The notes beneath the pieces are model-generated. The model was not told where the DNA came from and did no database searches. It saw only the letters and a program-made list of their open reading frames with translations. Positions 42,089 through 49,878 of a stretch of DNA of 64,000 bases are shown here, one piece after another (the stretch's first letter is position 1; every line of letters begins with the position of its first letter). The position numbers and the translations under genes were made by a program. The DNA comes from Treponema succinifaciens DSM 2489. GTDB lineage: Bacteria > Spirochaetota > Spirochaetia > Treponematales > Treponemataceae. The DNA lies in the NCBI RefSeq assembly GCF_000195275.1, contig NC_015385.1, forward strand, positions 806,001 to 870,000, read 5' to 3'.

Positions 42089-42418
42089 CTATTTTTTTAT
42101 AATAATATCTTTCAGTACAGTATCAATATAAGATTTTAGGTTATCAGCAATCGCTTTCTTTATAACAATTGATTTTTCGCTATCCTCATTAAAAGAACTT
42201 TGTACAGGCAGAAATAAAAATGAAATATCCACTCCCAAAGCCTTTGTGATTTTTGCTAGATTCTTGTCGCTTGTCCAGCATCGTGAAAGTTCAATATTCT
42301 TTACGGTTTCTTCTGAAAGTTCTGCTTTTTCTGCAAGCTGAAACTGAGTGAGATTTTGTTCCTTTCTTATTCTCTTTACATTTTCACCAAGCCGTTTTTG
42401 AATGTCATCTGATGTCAT
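42089..42418 (-). CDS. XRE-family transcriptional regulator
   Basis: The 109-residue product has RIRKEQNLTQFQLAEKAELS and EETVKNIELSRCWTSDKNL (HTH), then a region without further motifs. It is the only cassette gene, apart from the small toxin at 35673, on the minus strand. It is divergent from the 42611 gene, with a perfect palindrome between them, so it probably controls that operon and perhaps itself. Confidence 0.85.
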   Translation of the reverse strand: MTSDDIQKRLGENVKRIRKEQNLTQFQLAEKAELSEETVKNIELSRCWTSDKNLAKITKALGVDISFLFLPVQSSFNEDSEKSIVIKKAIADNLKSYIDTVLKDIIIKK

Positions 42419-42544
42419 ATTATATTTTTAAGGCATAAATCAGATATTCTGAATGATAGTTTACAACATATAATATAGATAAATGTTTCATTTAAACATA
42501 TAAAAATGTATATTGGAAACAGATTTATAATTTTTAGGTCGTAT

Positions 42545-42588
42545 TTGACACTAAAAATGAAATTTTTGCCTAGTGTACACTAGGCAAA
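42545..42588 (+). promoter_or_regulatory. Promoter with 24-bp perfect palindrome operator
   Basis: TTGACA at 42545. The perfect palindrome at 42565-42588 (half-site TTTGCCTAGTGT) covers the -10 area and downstream start region of the 42611 gene. It is the likely site of the divergent XRE regulator. Confidence 0.65.
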
Positions 42589-42610
42589 GATTAATTTGGA
42601 GGAAAATATA

Positions 42611-42880
42611 ATGAGAGTACTTAATGGATTTGAGGTTGAACAAAATCCGACAAAATCTTGCTATAAAATTTCGGGAAAAGATGTCCCATCTGATTTTGAA
42701 ATAAGAATTCGATTTGAAAACGGCAAATACAAAGCAGAAGCTAATTATAGTAAAAAGCCAAGTTCAACAGCTACAAGTACATGGCAACCTCGGAGTTTAT
42801 CATTTGACAGCGAAGAAAAAGCACTTGAAAATATCTTGAATTATTTTGCCTCAAACAATGAACCTTTTGTAAAAGATTAA
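42611..42880 (+). CDS. Small protein of unknown function (89 aa)
   Basis: Start ATG 42611 has GGAGG 9 bases upstream. The product (MRVLNGFEVEQNPTKSCYKI...) is soluble with mixed strands. No known family. It forms an operon with the lipoprotein gene 9 bases on, under the palindromic operator. Confidence 0.6.
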   Translation: MRVLNGFEVEQNPTKSCYKISGKDVPSDFEIRIRFENGKYKAEANYSKKPSSTATSTWQPRSLSFDSEEKALENILNYFASNNEPFVKD

Positions 42881-42889
42881 GGAGGTAAA

Positions 42890-43333
42890 ATGAAAAAGGT
42901 TTTATTTTCGCTCTTGAGTTTTTTTGTTGCAGTTTCTTTCATAAGTTGTAAAGAATACACTATCGCTGGTACATATTCAGAAGAATCTCCTTCTCCAGAA
43001 TATGAAAGCAGGATTAAAATCCGAATAAATTCCGACAACTCAATAGAGTCATTTTTTGATGGTGAATGGCATGATGTCGGAATTGCGAAATTCAATAAGA
43101 AAAACAGGAATTTTATAGTTTCTGATGGTAGCAAATATTTTGAGTTCGGATTTTTATCAGATGATGGAAGAGTTTTATTTGTGGGCGTAGGAATTGCTTT
43201 CGCAAAGGAAAACGAAAGCATACAGAATATATGGGGTTCTGCATATTCCAGCGACGATATAGACAAAAGAATGCAAGTCCTGAAATTGTGGCGTATGCAG
43301 ATAAGGCAACGAAACGAATCAGAACAAAAATGA
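42890..43333 (+). CDS. Lipoprotein with C-terminus replaced by IS remnant
   Basis: Lipobox near AVSFISCKEY (Cys 20) follows a signal sequence. The next about 105 residues (TIAGTYSEESPSPEYESRI...) resemble a small lipocalin/DUF-like beta domain, but I cannot name the family. From about 43264 the DNA is IS110 transposase gene read in another frame (RMQVLKLWRMQIRQRNESEQ), so the last about 23 residues are foreign and the original end is lost. It may still be made. Confidence 0.6.
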   Translation: MKKVLFSLLSFFVAVSFISCKEYTIAGTYSEESPSPEYESRIKIRINSDNSIESFFDGEWHDVGIAKFNKKNRNFIVSDGSKYFEFGFLSDDGRVLFVGVGIAFAKENESIQNIWGSAYSSDDIDKRMQVLKLWRMQIRQRNESEQK

Positions 43334-43728
43334 AGCATCTTGAAGAACGTGGAAAAAATTACAACGTTTCTTCCGCAGCTGGAGCAAGAGAACTTGCATG
43401 TTTTGTCTGGGGAATGATGAACGGAAAAATAGCTTAGTTCATTATTCATATTTTAAGTTTTGAAATAAAGAAAAGGTGGTGGAAACGAGGCAGATTTGAG
43501 TTATCTTCGTTCCTCCTATGGGCTAAACAGTAAGAAATTACTGCGAACTCCCGCTTAATAGACAGAAAGAACTTTTGGCGGATCATTGACCTGTCGGTAA
43601 TGGTGGAAACAAAGTTTCAACCTAAATCCACGAATATCAGGATGGTCTAGTGCCGAAAATCTTGATTTCTAAAGCCTTTTCTTTTTTATATTTTATTGTT
43701 TTGTCATTGACAAATGGCACAACATATC
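43262..43728 (+). mobile_element. Decayed remnant of a related IS110-family element
   Basis: 43264-43437 encodes the last about 55 residues of an IS110 transposase (ending AAGARELACFVWGMMN, as in copies 1-4, but otherwise diverged). 43560-43728 matches the 3' noncoding end of those elements with many changes (GACCTGTCGGTAA, AATCCACGAATATCAG, ending GGCACAACATATC). It lies on the plus strand, is 5'-truncated and has no attC beside it. It marks the right edge of the array. Confidence 0.8.
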
Positions 43729-43770
43729 AGGAGAAGAGCAGCTTAAAAGGGCTTTAACGGAAGGATTGTA

Positions 43771-43802
43771 AAAAAAAACTGTCCGAATAAAATCCGGACA
43801 GT
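43771..43802 (-). terminator. Terminator of ilvC
   Basis: On the minus strand, ACTGTCCG and CGGACAGT (43802 to 43778) form a stem followed by eight T residues. The ilvC transcript would run through the 153-bp repeats first. Confidence 0.8.
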
Positions 43803-43821
43803 CCTTAAAATCGAATAAAAT

Positions 43822-44220
43822 AAATTACTGCTTTCATTGCGGTCATACGGCGCGGACGGAAAATTCTTTTAAAACTTTCATTTATTTGTCCGTGCCTGCC
43901 AGTTTTATAATAAAATCACACAACCGCTAGTTTCAGTTTTACTGAAACTAGACACAGTAATTTAATCTATGATTAAATTACTGCTTTTATTACGGTCATA
44001 CGGCACGGACGGAAAATTCTTTTAAAACTTTCATTTATTTGCCCGTGCCTGCCTGTTTTATAATAAAATCACACAACCGCTAGTTTCAGTTTTACTGAAA
44101 CTAGACACAGTAATTTAATCTATGATTAAATTACTGCTTTCATTGCGGTCATACGGCACGGACGGAAAATTCTTTTGAAACTTTCATTTATTTGTCCGTG
44201 CCTGCCTGTTTTGTAATAAA
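43822..44220 (-). repeat. 153-bp tandem repeats carrying copies of the ilvC 3' tail
   Basis: AAATTACTG starts units at 43822, 43975 and 44128, exactly 153 bases apart. The start of each unit, read on the minus strand, encodes MTAMKAVI or MTVIKAVI, like the true ilvC end MTAMKPVL at 44221. Each full unit also holds a hairpin CTAGTTTCAG-TTTTA-CTGAAACTAG. The third unit is shortened to 90 bases before ilvC. Confidence 0.85.
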
Positions 44221-45699
44221 TTACAAAACAGGTTTCATTGCTGTCATATATTCACGCAGTTTGCGGCCTACAACTTCAATCGGGTGGTTGCGGATTTCGG
44301 CGTTTACTTCTACGAGCTGTGTGTTGTTTACGCTTGTATCCTTGAGCTCAAGGCCTTTTCCGATAACGTCTGTGTGGAGTTTCGGCATAAGCTCTTTTGC
44401 CATCATCGGCGCTGCAACGCGGCTGAAAAGGTAGCATCCGTATTCTGCTGTGTCGGAAATTACGCGGTTCATTTCGTAGAGGCGTTTGCGGTCAATCAGG
44501 TTTGCGATGAGCGGAACTTCGTGCAATGATTCGTAGTAAGCGCTTTCCGGTTTGATTCCCGCGTCAACCATTGTCTCGAATGCAAGCTCACATCCGGCTT
44601 TTACCATTGCTACAAGCAGAATTCCCTTGTCGAAATATTCCTGTTCTGTGATTTCTTCTTTTGATTCTGGAGTTGACTCAAACGGAAGTTTTCCAGTCTC
44701 TTCGCGCCATGTGAGCAAGTCGTGGTCTTTGTTTGCCCAGTCCTGCATCATTGTGCTAGAGAATTTTCCGCTGATGATGTCGTCCATGTGTTTCTGGTAG
44801 AGCGGTGTCAAAAGTTTTTTGATTTCCTTTGAAAGCTCGTTAGCGCGGATTTTTGCAGGGTTAGAAAGACGGTCCATCATGTTTGTGATTCCGCCCCATT
44901 TGAGAGCCTCAGAAATTACGTTCCAGCCGTGCATCAAAAGTTTTGTGGCATATTCAGGAGCGATTCCCTCGCTTACCATCTTGTCAAAGCAGACGATTGT
45001 TCCGGCCTGAAGCATTCCGCACAAAATTGTCTGTTCGCCCATAAGGTCAGATTTAACTTCCGCAACGAATGAGGACTCAAGAACACCTGCCTTGCTTCCG
45101 CCCATTCCTACAGCCAAGGCCTTTGCATAAGCCCAGCCTTTCTTTTCAGGGTCGTTTACAGGGTGAACGGCGATAAGGTCAGGAACACCGAATCCTCTCT
45201 GGAATTCGTGCCAGACTTCTGTTCCCGGTCCTTTTGGAGCGCACATTACAACTGTGATGTCCGGACGGATCTGCATTCCCTCTTCAATCATGTTGAATCC
45301 GTGTGAGTACCACAGAGCCGAGCCTTTCTTCATTCTCTTCATAACTTCTGTGATAACGGCTGTATGCTGCTTGTCCGGAGTAAGGTTTCCGACAAGGTCG
45401 GCAGTAGGAATCAATTCGTCGTAAGTTCCAACTTTGAATCCGTTTTCTGTCGCGTTTTTCCAAGACTGGCGTTTTTCGGCGATTGCAGACTCGCGGAGAG
45501 CGTAAGAAACATCAAGACCTGAGTCGCGCAAGCACAAACCCTGGTTCAAGCCCTGAGCGCCGCATCCAACGATTACGATTTTTTTGCCTTTGAGAGCGTT
45601 TACTCCGTCAGCGAATTCTTCTTTTGCCATTGAGCGGCAGTGACCGAGCTGCAGACGGGCCTCGCGCCACGGAATTGAATTGAAATAATTGTTTCCCAT
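44221..45699 (-). CDS. ilvC: Ketol-acid reductoisomerase, class II
   Basis: ATG at 45699, with GGAG 8 bases upstream, gives 492 residues, the length of the long (class II, E. coli-like) enzyme. [15 protein letters not shown] (Rossmann loop, residues 41-55), [21 protein letters not shown] and [14 protein letters not shown] (with the metal-binding Asp/Glu) are present, as are the duplicated knotted domains. It converts acetolactate or acetohydroxybutyrate with NADPH in Val/Leu/Ile synthesis. It stands alone here, with a promoter at 45741-45769. Confidence 0.97.
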   Translation of the reverse strand: MGNNYFNSIPWREARLQLGHCRSMAKEEFADGVNALKGKKIVIVGCGAQGLNQGLCLRDSGLDVSYALRESAIAEKRQSWKNATENGFKVGTYDELIPTADLVGNLTPDKQHTAVITEVMKRMKKGSALWYSHGFNMIEEGMQIRPDITVVMCAPKGPGTEVWHEFQRGFGVPDLIAVHPVNDPEKKGWAYAKALAVGMGGSKAGVLESSFVAEVKSDLMGEQTILCGMLQAGTIVCFDKMVSEGIAPEYATKLLMHGWNVISEALKWGGITNMMDRLSNPAKIRANELSKEIKKLLTPLYQKHMDDIISGKFSSTMMQDWANKDHDLLTWREETGKLPFESTPESKEEITEQEYFDKGILLVAMVKAGCELAFETMVDAGIKPESAYYESLHEVPLIANLIDRKRLYEMNRVISDTAEYGCYLFSRVAAPMMAKELMPKLHTDVIGKGLELKDTSVNNTQLVEVNAEIRNHPIEVVGRKLREYMTAMKPVL

Positions 45700-45740
45700 A
45701 AAAATCTCCTGTAAAAAGTCTAAATTAAGATAATGACTTG

Positions 45741-45769
45741 ATTTTAACACTGAATATAAAATGCGTAAA
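45741..45769 (-). promoter_or_regulatory. Possible ilvC promoter
   Basis: On the minus strand, TTTACG (45769-45764), 17 bases, TAAAAT (45746-45741), about 40 bases before the ATG. Moderate match. Confidence 0.4.
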
Positions 45770-45814
45770 GTGCAATATTAGCAAGTTTGTGTTGCGTCTT
45801 ATGCATTGCTTTGC

Positions 45815-45950
45815 TTGTGTTATTTTAATGTTTGCGGAAAGTACGTGATTTCAGCTTGTGTTATTTTAACGTTTGAAGAAAGCACGCAATTTTTGGTTGC
45901 GTCATTATAACGTTTGTGGAAATTACATACTTTCAGTTTGCGTTATTTTT
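45815..45950. repeat. 41-bp tandem repeats reaching into the cytX stop codon
   Basis: Units start at 45815, 45856, 45897 and 45938 with TTGTGTTATTTTAA or TTGCGTCATTATAA, exactly 41 bases apart but diverged in sequence. The last, partial unit contains the TTA (stop) of the cytX gene. The 45700-45942 gap holds only these repeats and the ilvC promoter. Confidence 0.75.
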
Positions 45951-47118
45951 TCTTGCCTAGAATTTTTTGGGCGGCGACTGTTACGGCAAAAATTATGAGC
46001 ATTACAGGTAGTGTGTTTCCGAGGATGAAATTCCAGCTTAATGAAATTCTGTAAAGCGCGAATCCTAGAATCCAGATTACGGCTTTTTGCAGGTCAATGC
46101 TTTTTGCTGAACTGTCATTCTTCAGGACAAAGAAATCTGCAATTTGAATTGAAATCATCGGGGCAAAGACCGAGCCGATTAAGTACAAAAAGTCCGTGAT
46201 GTTGTCCATCGGAAGAAAGACTGCTCCTATTGTGCCTAGCGCAGTTACAATCAGCGCGACAGTCTTGCCGCTTGGCTTTGAAGAAATTGTTTCAAAAGAA
46301 ATTCCAGCCGAGAACGCGTCAAGGAAAGTTGTTGTTACAGTTGAAAGAATCACGATTACAAGAGCCGCCCAGCCAAGTCCTGACTTTAAGAGAATGAGTG
46401 AAATGTCTGTTTCCGAAGTGAAGATTGCCGCACCCATTCCAATCAGGTACATCCAGCAGCTGGTTGCTCCGTAGACAAGGCTGCTCAAAAGCGAGGACAT
46501 GACAGGCTTGTTGCTTTCTTTTGTGTAGTCGCTGATTAACGGTAGCCATGACAACGGCATTGCTGCCGCAAGTTCTACTGCCGCTCCAAAACTCATCGCT
46601 TCTTCTTGAGTGGAGCTTACAACTGAATTGTCTCCGTTGAAAAAAATTATTTTGCACAAAACGAGTGTAAGAATAAAAAGGGCAGACAAGGATGCGACGT
46701 TCAGCTTGCTTACATTTTTTATTCCAATAAAAATCCAGGCGGCTATTAAAAGTCCGATTACGATTGCCCAGAGCCATGCTCCGTTTTTAAAAATTCCGTT
46801 TATAGAAAGCGCGCCGTCGTAAATCATGATTCCAGTCCAGCCTGTAAGCTGAAGTATATTCAGCAACGCGAAAAATTTGCTTCCAAGAATTCCAAAGCTT
46901 CCCTTTGTTGTTTCCATTGAGCTTCTTTTTGAAAACGAGCCTATGCTTCCGGCAAGAAACAAAAGCGCGCATCCGATGATGTGTCCCGCCAAAATTGCAA
47001 GTATTCCTTTTGAAAATCCCAATGGCGCAAAATATGTTCCTGTTATAATTTCAGCGATTGAAACTCCGGCTCCAAACCAAATCAATGCCATGTTTACTTC
47101 TTTTGACTTTATGTTCAT
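45943..47118 (-). CDS. cytX: Putative hydroxymethylpyrimidine transporter (CytX, NCS1 family)
   Basis: The 391-residue membrane protein has about 11-12 helices. It opens with LIWFGAGVSIAEIITGTYFAPLGF and keeps NCS1 motifs such as PLSWLPLISDYTKES in the middle and TTTFLDAFSAGISF. This matches the CytX branch of the CodB-like transporters, found with thiamine salvage genes. It starts 2 bases after the thiD stop and is the last gene of the TPP-riboswitch operon. Import of the pyrimidine part of thiamine is the expected role. Confidence 0.88.
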   Translation of the reverse strand: MNIKSKEVNMALIWFGAGVSIAEIITGTYFAPLGFSKGILAILAGHIIGCALLFLAGSIGSFSKRSSMETTKGSFGILGSKFFALLNILQLTGWTGIMIYDGALSINGIFKNGAWLWAIVIGLLIAAWIFIGIKNVSKLNVASLSALFILTLVLCKIIFFNGDNSVVSSTQEEAMSFGAAVELAAAMPLSWLPLISDYTKESNKPVMSSLLSSLVYGATSCWMYLIGMGAAIFTSETDISLILLKSGLGWAALVIVILSTVTTTFLDAFSAGISFETISSKPSGKTVALIVTALGTIGAVFLPMDNITDFLYLIGSVFAPMISIQIADFFVLKNDSSAKSIDLQKAVIWILGFALYRISLSWNFILGNTLPVMLIIFAVTVAAQKILGKKK

Positions 47119-47120
47119 TT

Positions 47121-47912
47121 TTAATATTCTCCATTTATTTTGAATGCGTGATTCATCGGACCGCTTCCTTTGCCAAGGTCTAGCATTGCTCCAAGACAGC
47201 CTGAAATGTAGTCCTTTGCTTTTTCAACTGAAATCTCAAGGCTTTTTCCCTTTGCAAGATTTGAAGCTATTGCACTTGAAAGTGTGCAGCCAGTTCCGTG
47301 AGTGTTGCTGTTGTTTATTTTTTTGCCCTTGAACCATTTTGCTTTTCCAGCCTGAAAGAGCAAGTCGTTTGCATCGTTCAAGTTGTGTCCGCCTTTTAGT
47401 AAAACTGCGACATTGAATTTTTCGCTAATTGATTTTGCGGCTTCTTCCATCTGCTCTTCTGAAGAAATTTTTTTGCCGCAAAGAATTTCAGCTTCCGGAA
47501 TATTCGGAGTGATTACAGTTGCCAGCGGAAAAAGCTCTTCGCACAATGTTTTTACAGCGTCATCTGAAATCAGCTTGAATCCGCTTGTTGAAACCATGAC
47601 TGGATCAATCACGATGTTTTTTGCGTTGTAGAATTTCAGGCGGTCTGCAATTACCTTGATGAGCGGAACAGAAGAAACCATTCCGGTTTTTACAGCATCC
47701 GGAAAAATGTCCGTGAACACGCAGTCCAGCTGGTCTTTTAGAAATTCTGGCGTGGACTCCAAAATTGATTTTACGCCAGTTGTGTTTTGGGCAGTCAGGG
47801 CAGTAACAGCGCTCATTGCGTAAACTCCGTTCGCTGTCATTGTCTTGATGTCTGCTTGAATTCCGGCGCCTCCGCTAGAATCAGATCCAGCGATTGTTAA
47901 TGCAGTTTTCAT
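47121..47912 (-). CDS. thiD: Hydroxymethylpyrimidine/phosphomethylpyrimidine kinase
   Basis: ATG 47912 (MKTALTIAGSDSSGGAGIQA) was preferred because GGAGG lies just upstream. The 263 residues show the substrate motif AGSDSSGGAGIQADIK, KTGMVSS, VIDPVMVSTSG, TPNIPEAEIL, KGGH and NTHGTGCTLSSAIA (anion hole and catalytic Cys/Asp region) of ThiD. It phosphorylates HMP and HMP-P for thiamine synthesis. It lies between thiE and cytX in the operon. Confidence 0.96.
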   Translation of the reverse strand: MKTALTIAGSDSSGGAGIQADIKTMTANGVYAMSAVTALTAQNTTGVKSILESTPEFLKDQLDCVFTDIFPDAVKTGMVSSVPLIKVIADRLKFYNAKNIVIDPVMVSTSGFKLISDDAVKTLCEELFPLATVITPNIPEAEILCGKKISSEEQMEEAAKSISEKFNVAVLLKGGHNLNDANDLLFQAGKAKWFKGKKINNSNTHGTGCTLSSAIASNLAKGKSLEISVEKAKDYISGCLGAMLDLGKGSGPMNHAFKINGEY

Positions 47913-48059
47913 TTTTACCTCCATGGCTTGAAAACAATCATTATTTTTTATAGCGGCAAAAGTGGTGCTCCCAGTTGCTGCTTTGTTTTAGAAATTCGAG
48001 TTTTATAATTTAATGTCATTGTCGTACTTGATACTGCGATGTTTGCATAGCAAATTCGG

Positions 48060-48731
48060 TTAACAATCTATAAATGACAGAAAAAGTTTTTCTGCGGAAG
48101 ACTTGAGTTCCTTTGTTGAACTGCGTATATCTTGCTGTGCGAAAATCGCGCTTATAACTGAAACTCCTGCAATGCCGCTGCCTTTAAGCTGGCTCATGTT
48201 TTGCAAAGAAATTCCTCCGATTGCTACAACAGGAATTTTTACAGAGCTGCAAATTTCCTTTAAAGTTGAAAGCGGAACATTGTCCGCATCCGTTTTTGTG
48301 GATGTTGAAAAAACTGCTCCAACTCCAAGATAGTCAGCTCCGTTTTTTTCTGCCTGCAAAGCCTGCTCAACTGTCTGGCAAGAAACTCCGATGATTTTAT
48401 CTGCACCCAAGATTTTTCTTGCTTCCTTTAATTCCATGTCGCTTTGCCCGATGTGAACTCCGCAAACGTCTGTTTCTTTTGCGATTTTCACATTGTCATT
48501 TATGATTAAAGGAATTTTTTTTGAGGCGCAAATTTCTTTTATGCTGAATGCTTCGTCTAAAAATTCTTTTTCTGAAAGTTCTTTTTCCCTAAGCTGAATC
48601 AAAGTTGCGCCGCCTTCAATCGCCTGAAAAACCGCGTCGCTTAAAGTTTCGCAGCAGAAGTTTTTTCCAAGCCAAGCTCTGTCGGTAACGGCATAAAGCA
48701 AAAGGGAAGTTTTTAGTTCAACGGATTTCAT
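48060..48731 (-). CDS. thiE: Thiamine-phosphate synthase
   Basis: ATG 48731 (MKSVELKTSLLLYAVTDRAW) gives 223 residues; an upstream TTG at 48749 is possible but weak. ThiE marks are LYAVTDR, GATLIQLREKELSEKEFL, PLIINDNVKIAKET, GVHIGQSDM, ADYLGVGAVFSTSTK and VAIGGIS. It joins HMP-PP and thiazole phosphate to thiamine phosphate. It overlaps the thiM end by 14 bases. A gap of about 135 bases without recognised signals separates it from thiD. Confidence 0.96.
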   Translation of the reverse strand: MKSVELKTSLLLYAVTDRAWLGKNFCCETLSDAVFQAIEGGATLIQLREKELSEKEFLDEAFSIKEICASKKIPLIINDNVKIAKETDVCGVHIGQSDMELKEARKILGADKIIGVSCQTVEQALQAEKNGADYLGVGAVFSTSTKTDADNVPLSTLKEICSSVKIPVVAIGGISLQNMSQLKGSGIAGVSVISAIFAQQDIRSSTKELKSSAEKLFLSFIDC

Positions 48732-49536
48732 ATTTTGCGCCTGCTTCAAGTTCTGTTCCTGTCATGTTGAAAAGCGCGTCTATGATTCTGTTTCTGTAAG
48801 TTGAATTTCCGTCGCCTTCCTGCATTTTTTGCCAGGCGATTTCACCGGCAAGTCCCATTGCGCAAACTGCCGCCGCGCTAGATTCCAATGTGTTTTTTCC
48901 TGCGCAGATAAAAGCTGTCATAATTCCGCTTAGCTGGCATCCAGTTCCCGTTATGCGTCCCATCTGCGGTTTGCCGTTTCTGATGACAAAGCATTTTTTT
49001 CCGTCTGAAACTAAATCGATTGCACCTGTGATTGCGACAACGCAGTTTTGTTTTTCCGCGAAATTTTTTGCAAATGCAACTGCGGATTCAAGGTTGCTTT
49101 CTGAAACTGCGTCTTCAATGTTTGCGTCCACACCTTTTGTTTTTCCGCTTCCGGTTGCGAGAGTTTTTATTTCTGAAATATTTCCGCGGATTACATCAAA
49201 TTTGATTTTGCTTATAAGTGCAAGCGCGGTCTTTGTTCTAAGAGTGCTTGCTCCGGCACCGACTGGATCTAACAAAATCTTGTGATTCAGGCTCTGTGCT
49301 TTTTTTCCGGCTGCAAGCATGGCTCTTATTGTGTTGCGGTTGAGCGTTCCAATGTTTATGTTCAAGCCATTGCAAATTGAAGTGATTTCTGCGGCTTCTT
49401 TTTTTTCATCTGCCATAATCGGACTTGCGCCCACTGCGAGAATTGCGTTTGCAACATCGTTGACTGTTACATAATTTGTGATGTTGTGGATGAGCGGAGA
49501 ATTTTCTTTTACTGAATCAAGACATTCTTTAAACAT
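48718..49536 (-). CDS. thiM: Hydroxyethylthiazole kinase
   Basis: The 272-residue product has NSPLIHNITNYVTVNDVANA, GASPIMADEKKEAAEI, LDPVGAGAS, IRGNISEI and ITGTGCQLSGIMTAFI, all diagnostic of ThiM. It salvages thiazole alcohol for thiamine synthesis. First gene behind the TPP riboswitch. Together with thiE, thiD and cytX it forms a salvage operon; no thiC or thiG is seen in the window. Confidence 0.97.
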   Translation of the reverse strand: MFKECLDSVKENSPLIHNITNYVTVNDVANAILAVGASPIMADEKKEAAEITSICNGLNINIGTLNRNTIRAMLAAGKKAQSLNHKILLDPVGAGASTLRTKTALALISKIKFDVIRGNISEIKTLATGSGKTKGVDANIEDAVSESNLESAVAFAKNFAEKQNCVVAITGAIDLVSDGKKCFVIRNGKPQMGRITGTGCQLSGIMTAFICAGKNTLESSAAAVCAMGLAGEIAWQKMQEGDGNSTYRNRIIDALFNMTGTELEAGAKYEIR

Positions 49537-49597
49537 ATCGGCCTCTTTAAAAATTATGATTTGAATAATTCCGCGGTGAATTTAAAGAGGTTTGTTT

Positions 49598-49692
49598 TTA
49601 CAAGTCCCTACGTTGGCATTATCCAAATCAGGTTGCGGGTCAAGGAACACATCCTACTCTCAGCAAGCTTTGCGCAAGCTCCCCGTGCATTA
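49598..49692 (-). ncRNA. TPP riboswitch (THI element)
   Basis: On the minus strand the leader reads GGGGAGCTTGCGCAAAGC, then TGCTGAGAGTAGGATG, GACCCGCAACCTGATTTGG and ATAATGCCAACGTAGGGA. These are the conserved CUGAGA and ACC(U)GAUCUGG-UAAUGCCAGCGUAGGGA-type blocks of the THI box. It lies about 60 bases before thiM and should turn the salvage operon off when TPP is high. No clear separate terminator was found, so control may act at the ribosome site. Confidence 0.96.
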
Positions 49693-49695
49693 GCT

Positions 49696-49723
49696 ATTAT
49701 AAAAAAATTGCAGATAATTTCAA
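49696..49723 (-). promoter_or_regulatory. Promoter of the thiamine operon
   Basis: On the minus strand, TTGAAA (49723-49718), 16 bases, TATAAT (49701-49696), just ahead of the riboswitch. Confidence 0.75.
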
Positions 49724-49732
49724 TATGTTTTG

Positions 49733-49781
49733 CTGTCATTATCGGACTTGACCCTATAATCGTCAGGCACGGTAATGACAG
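49733..49781. repeat. REP-like palindromic element
   Basis: CTGTCATTA (49733) pairs with TAATGACAG (to 49781), with GGACTTGACCC and GTCAGGC between. Related TGTCAT/ATGACA hairpins with a GGGCTTGCCC core occur at 51383-51460. Likely dispersed intergenic repeats. Confidence 0.5.
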
Positions 49782-49815
49782 TTTATTAAAAAAATTGAAT
49801 TTCTTTTGTAAAAAG

Positions 49816-49845
49816 TTGACATTCGCAAATGAACTGAATCATAAT
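49816..49845 (+). promoter_or_regulatory. Promoter of the phase-variable lipoprotein gene
   Basis: TTGACA (49816-49821), 18 bases, CATAAT (49840-49845). GGAGG at 49868 serves the ATG at 49879. Confidence 0.55.
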
Positions 49846-49878
49846 ATAAAATATGCGTTAATTTACTGGAGGTATTTT

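Noticed and set aside
14524..43437. CRISPR array
   Set aside because: The repeated attC sites are irregularly spaced by whole genes and differ in their stems; there are no short uniform spacers and no cas genes.
44192..45010. Plus-strand frames across ilvC and similar frames across the thiamine genes
   Set aside because: They are antisense to conserved enzymes and without supporting signals.
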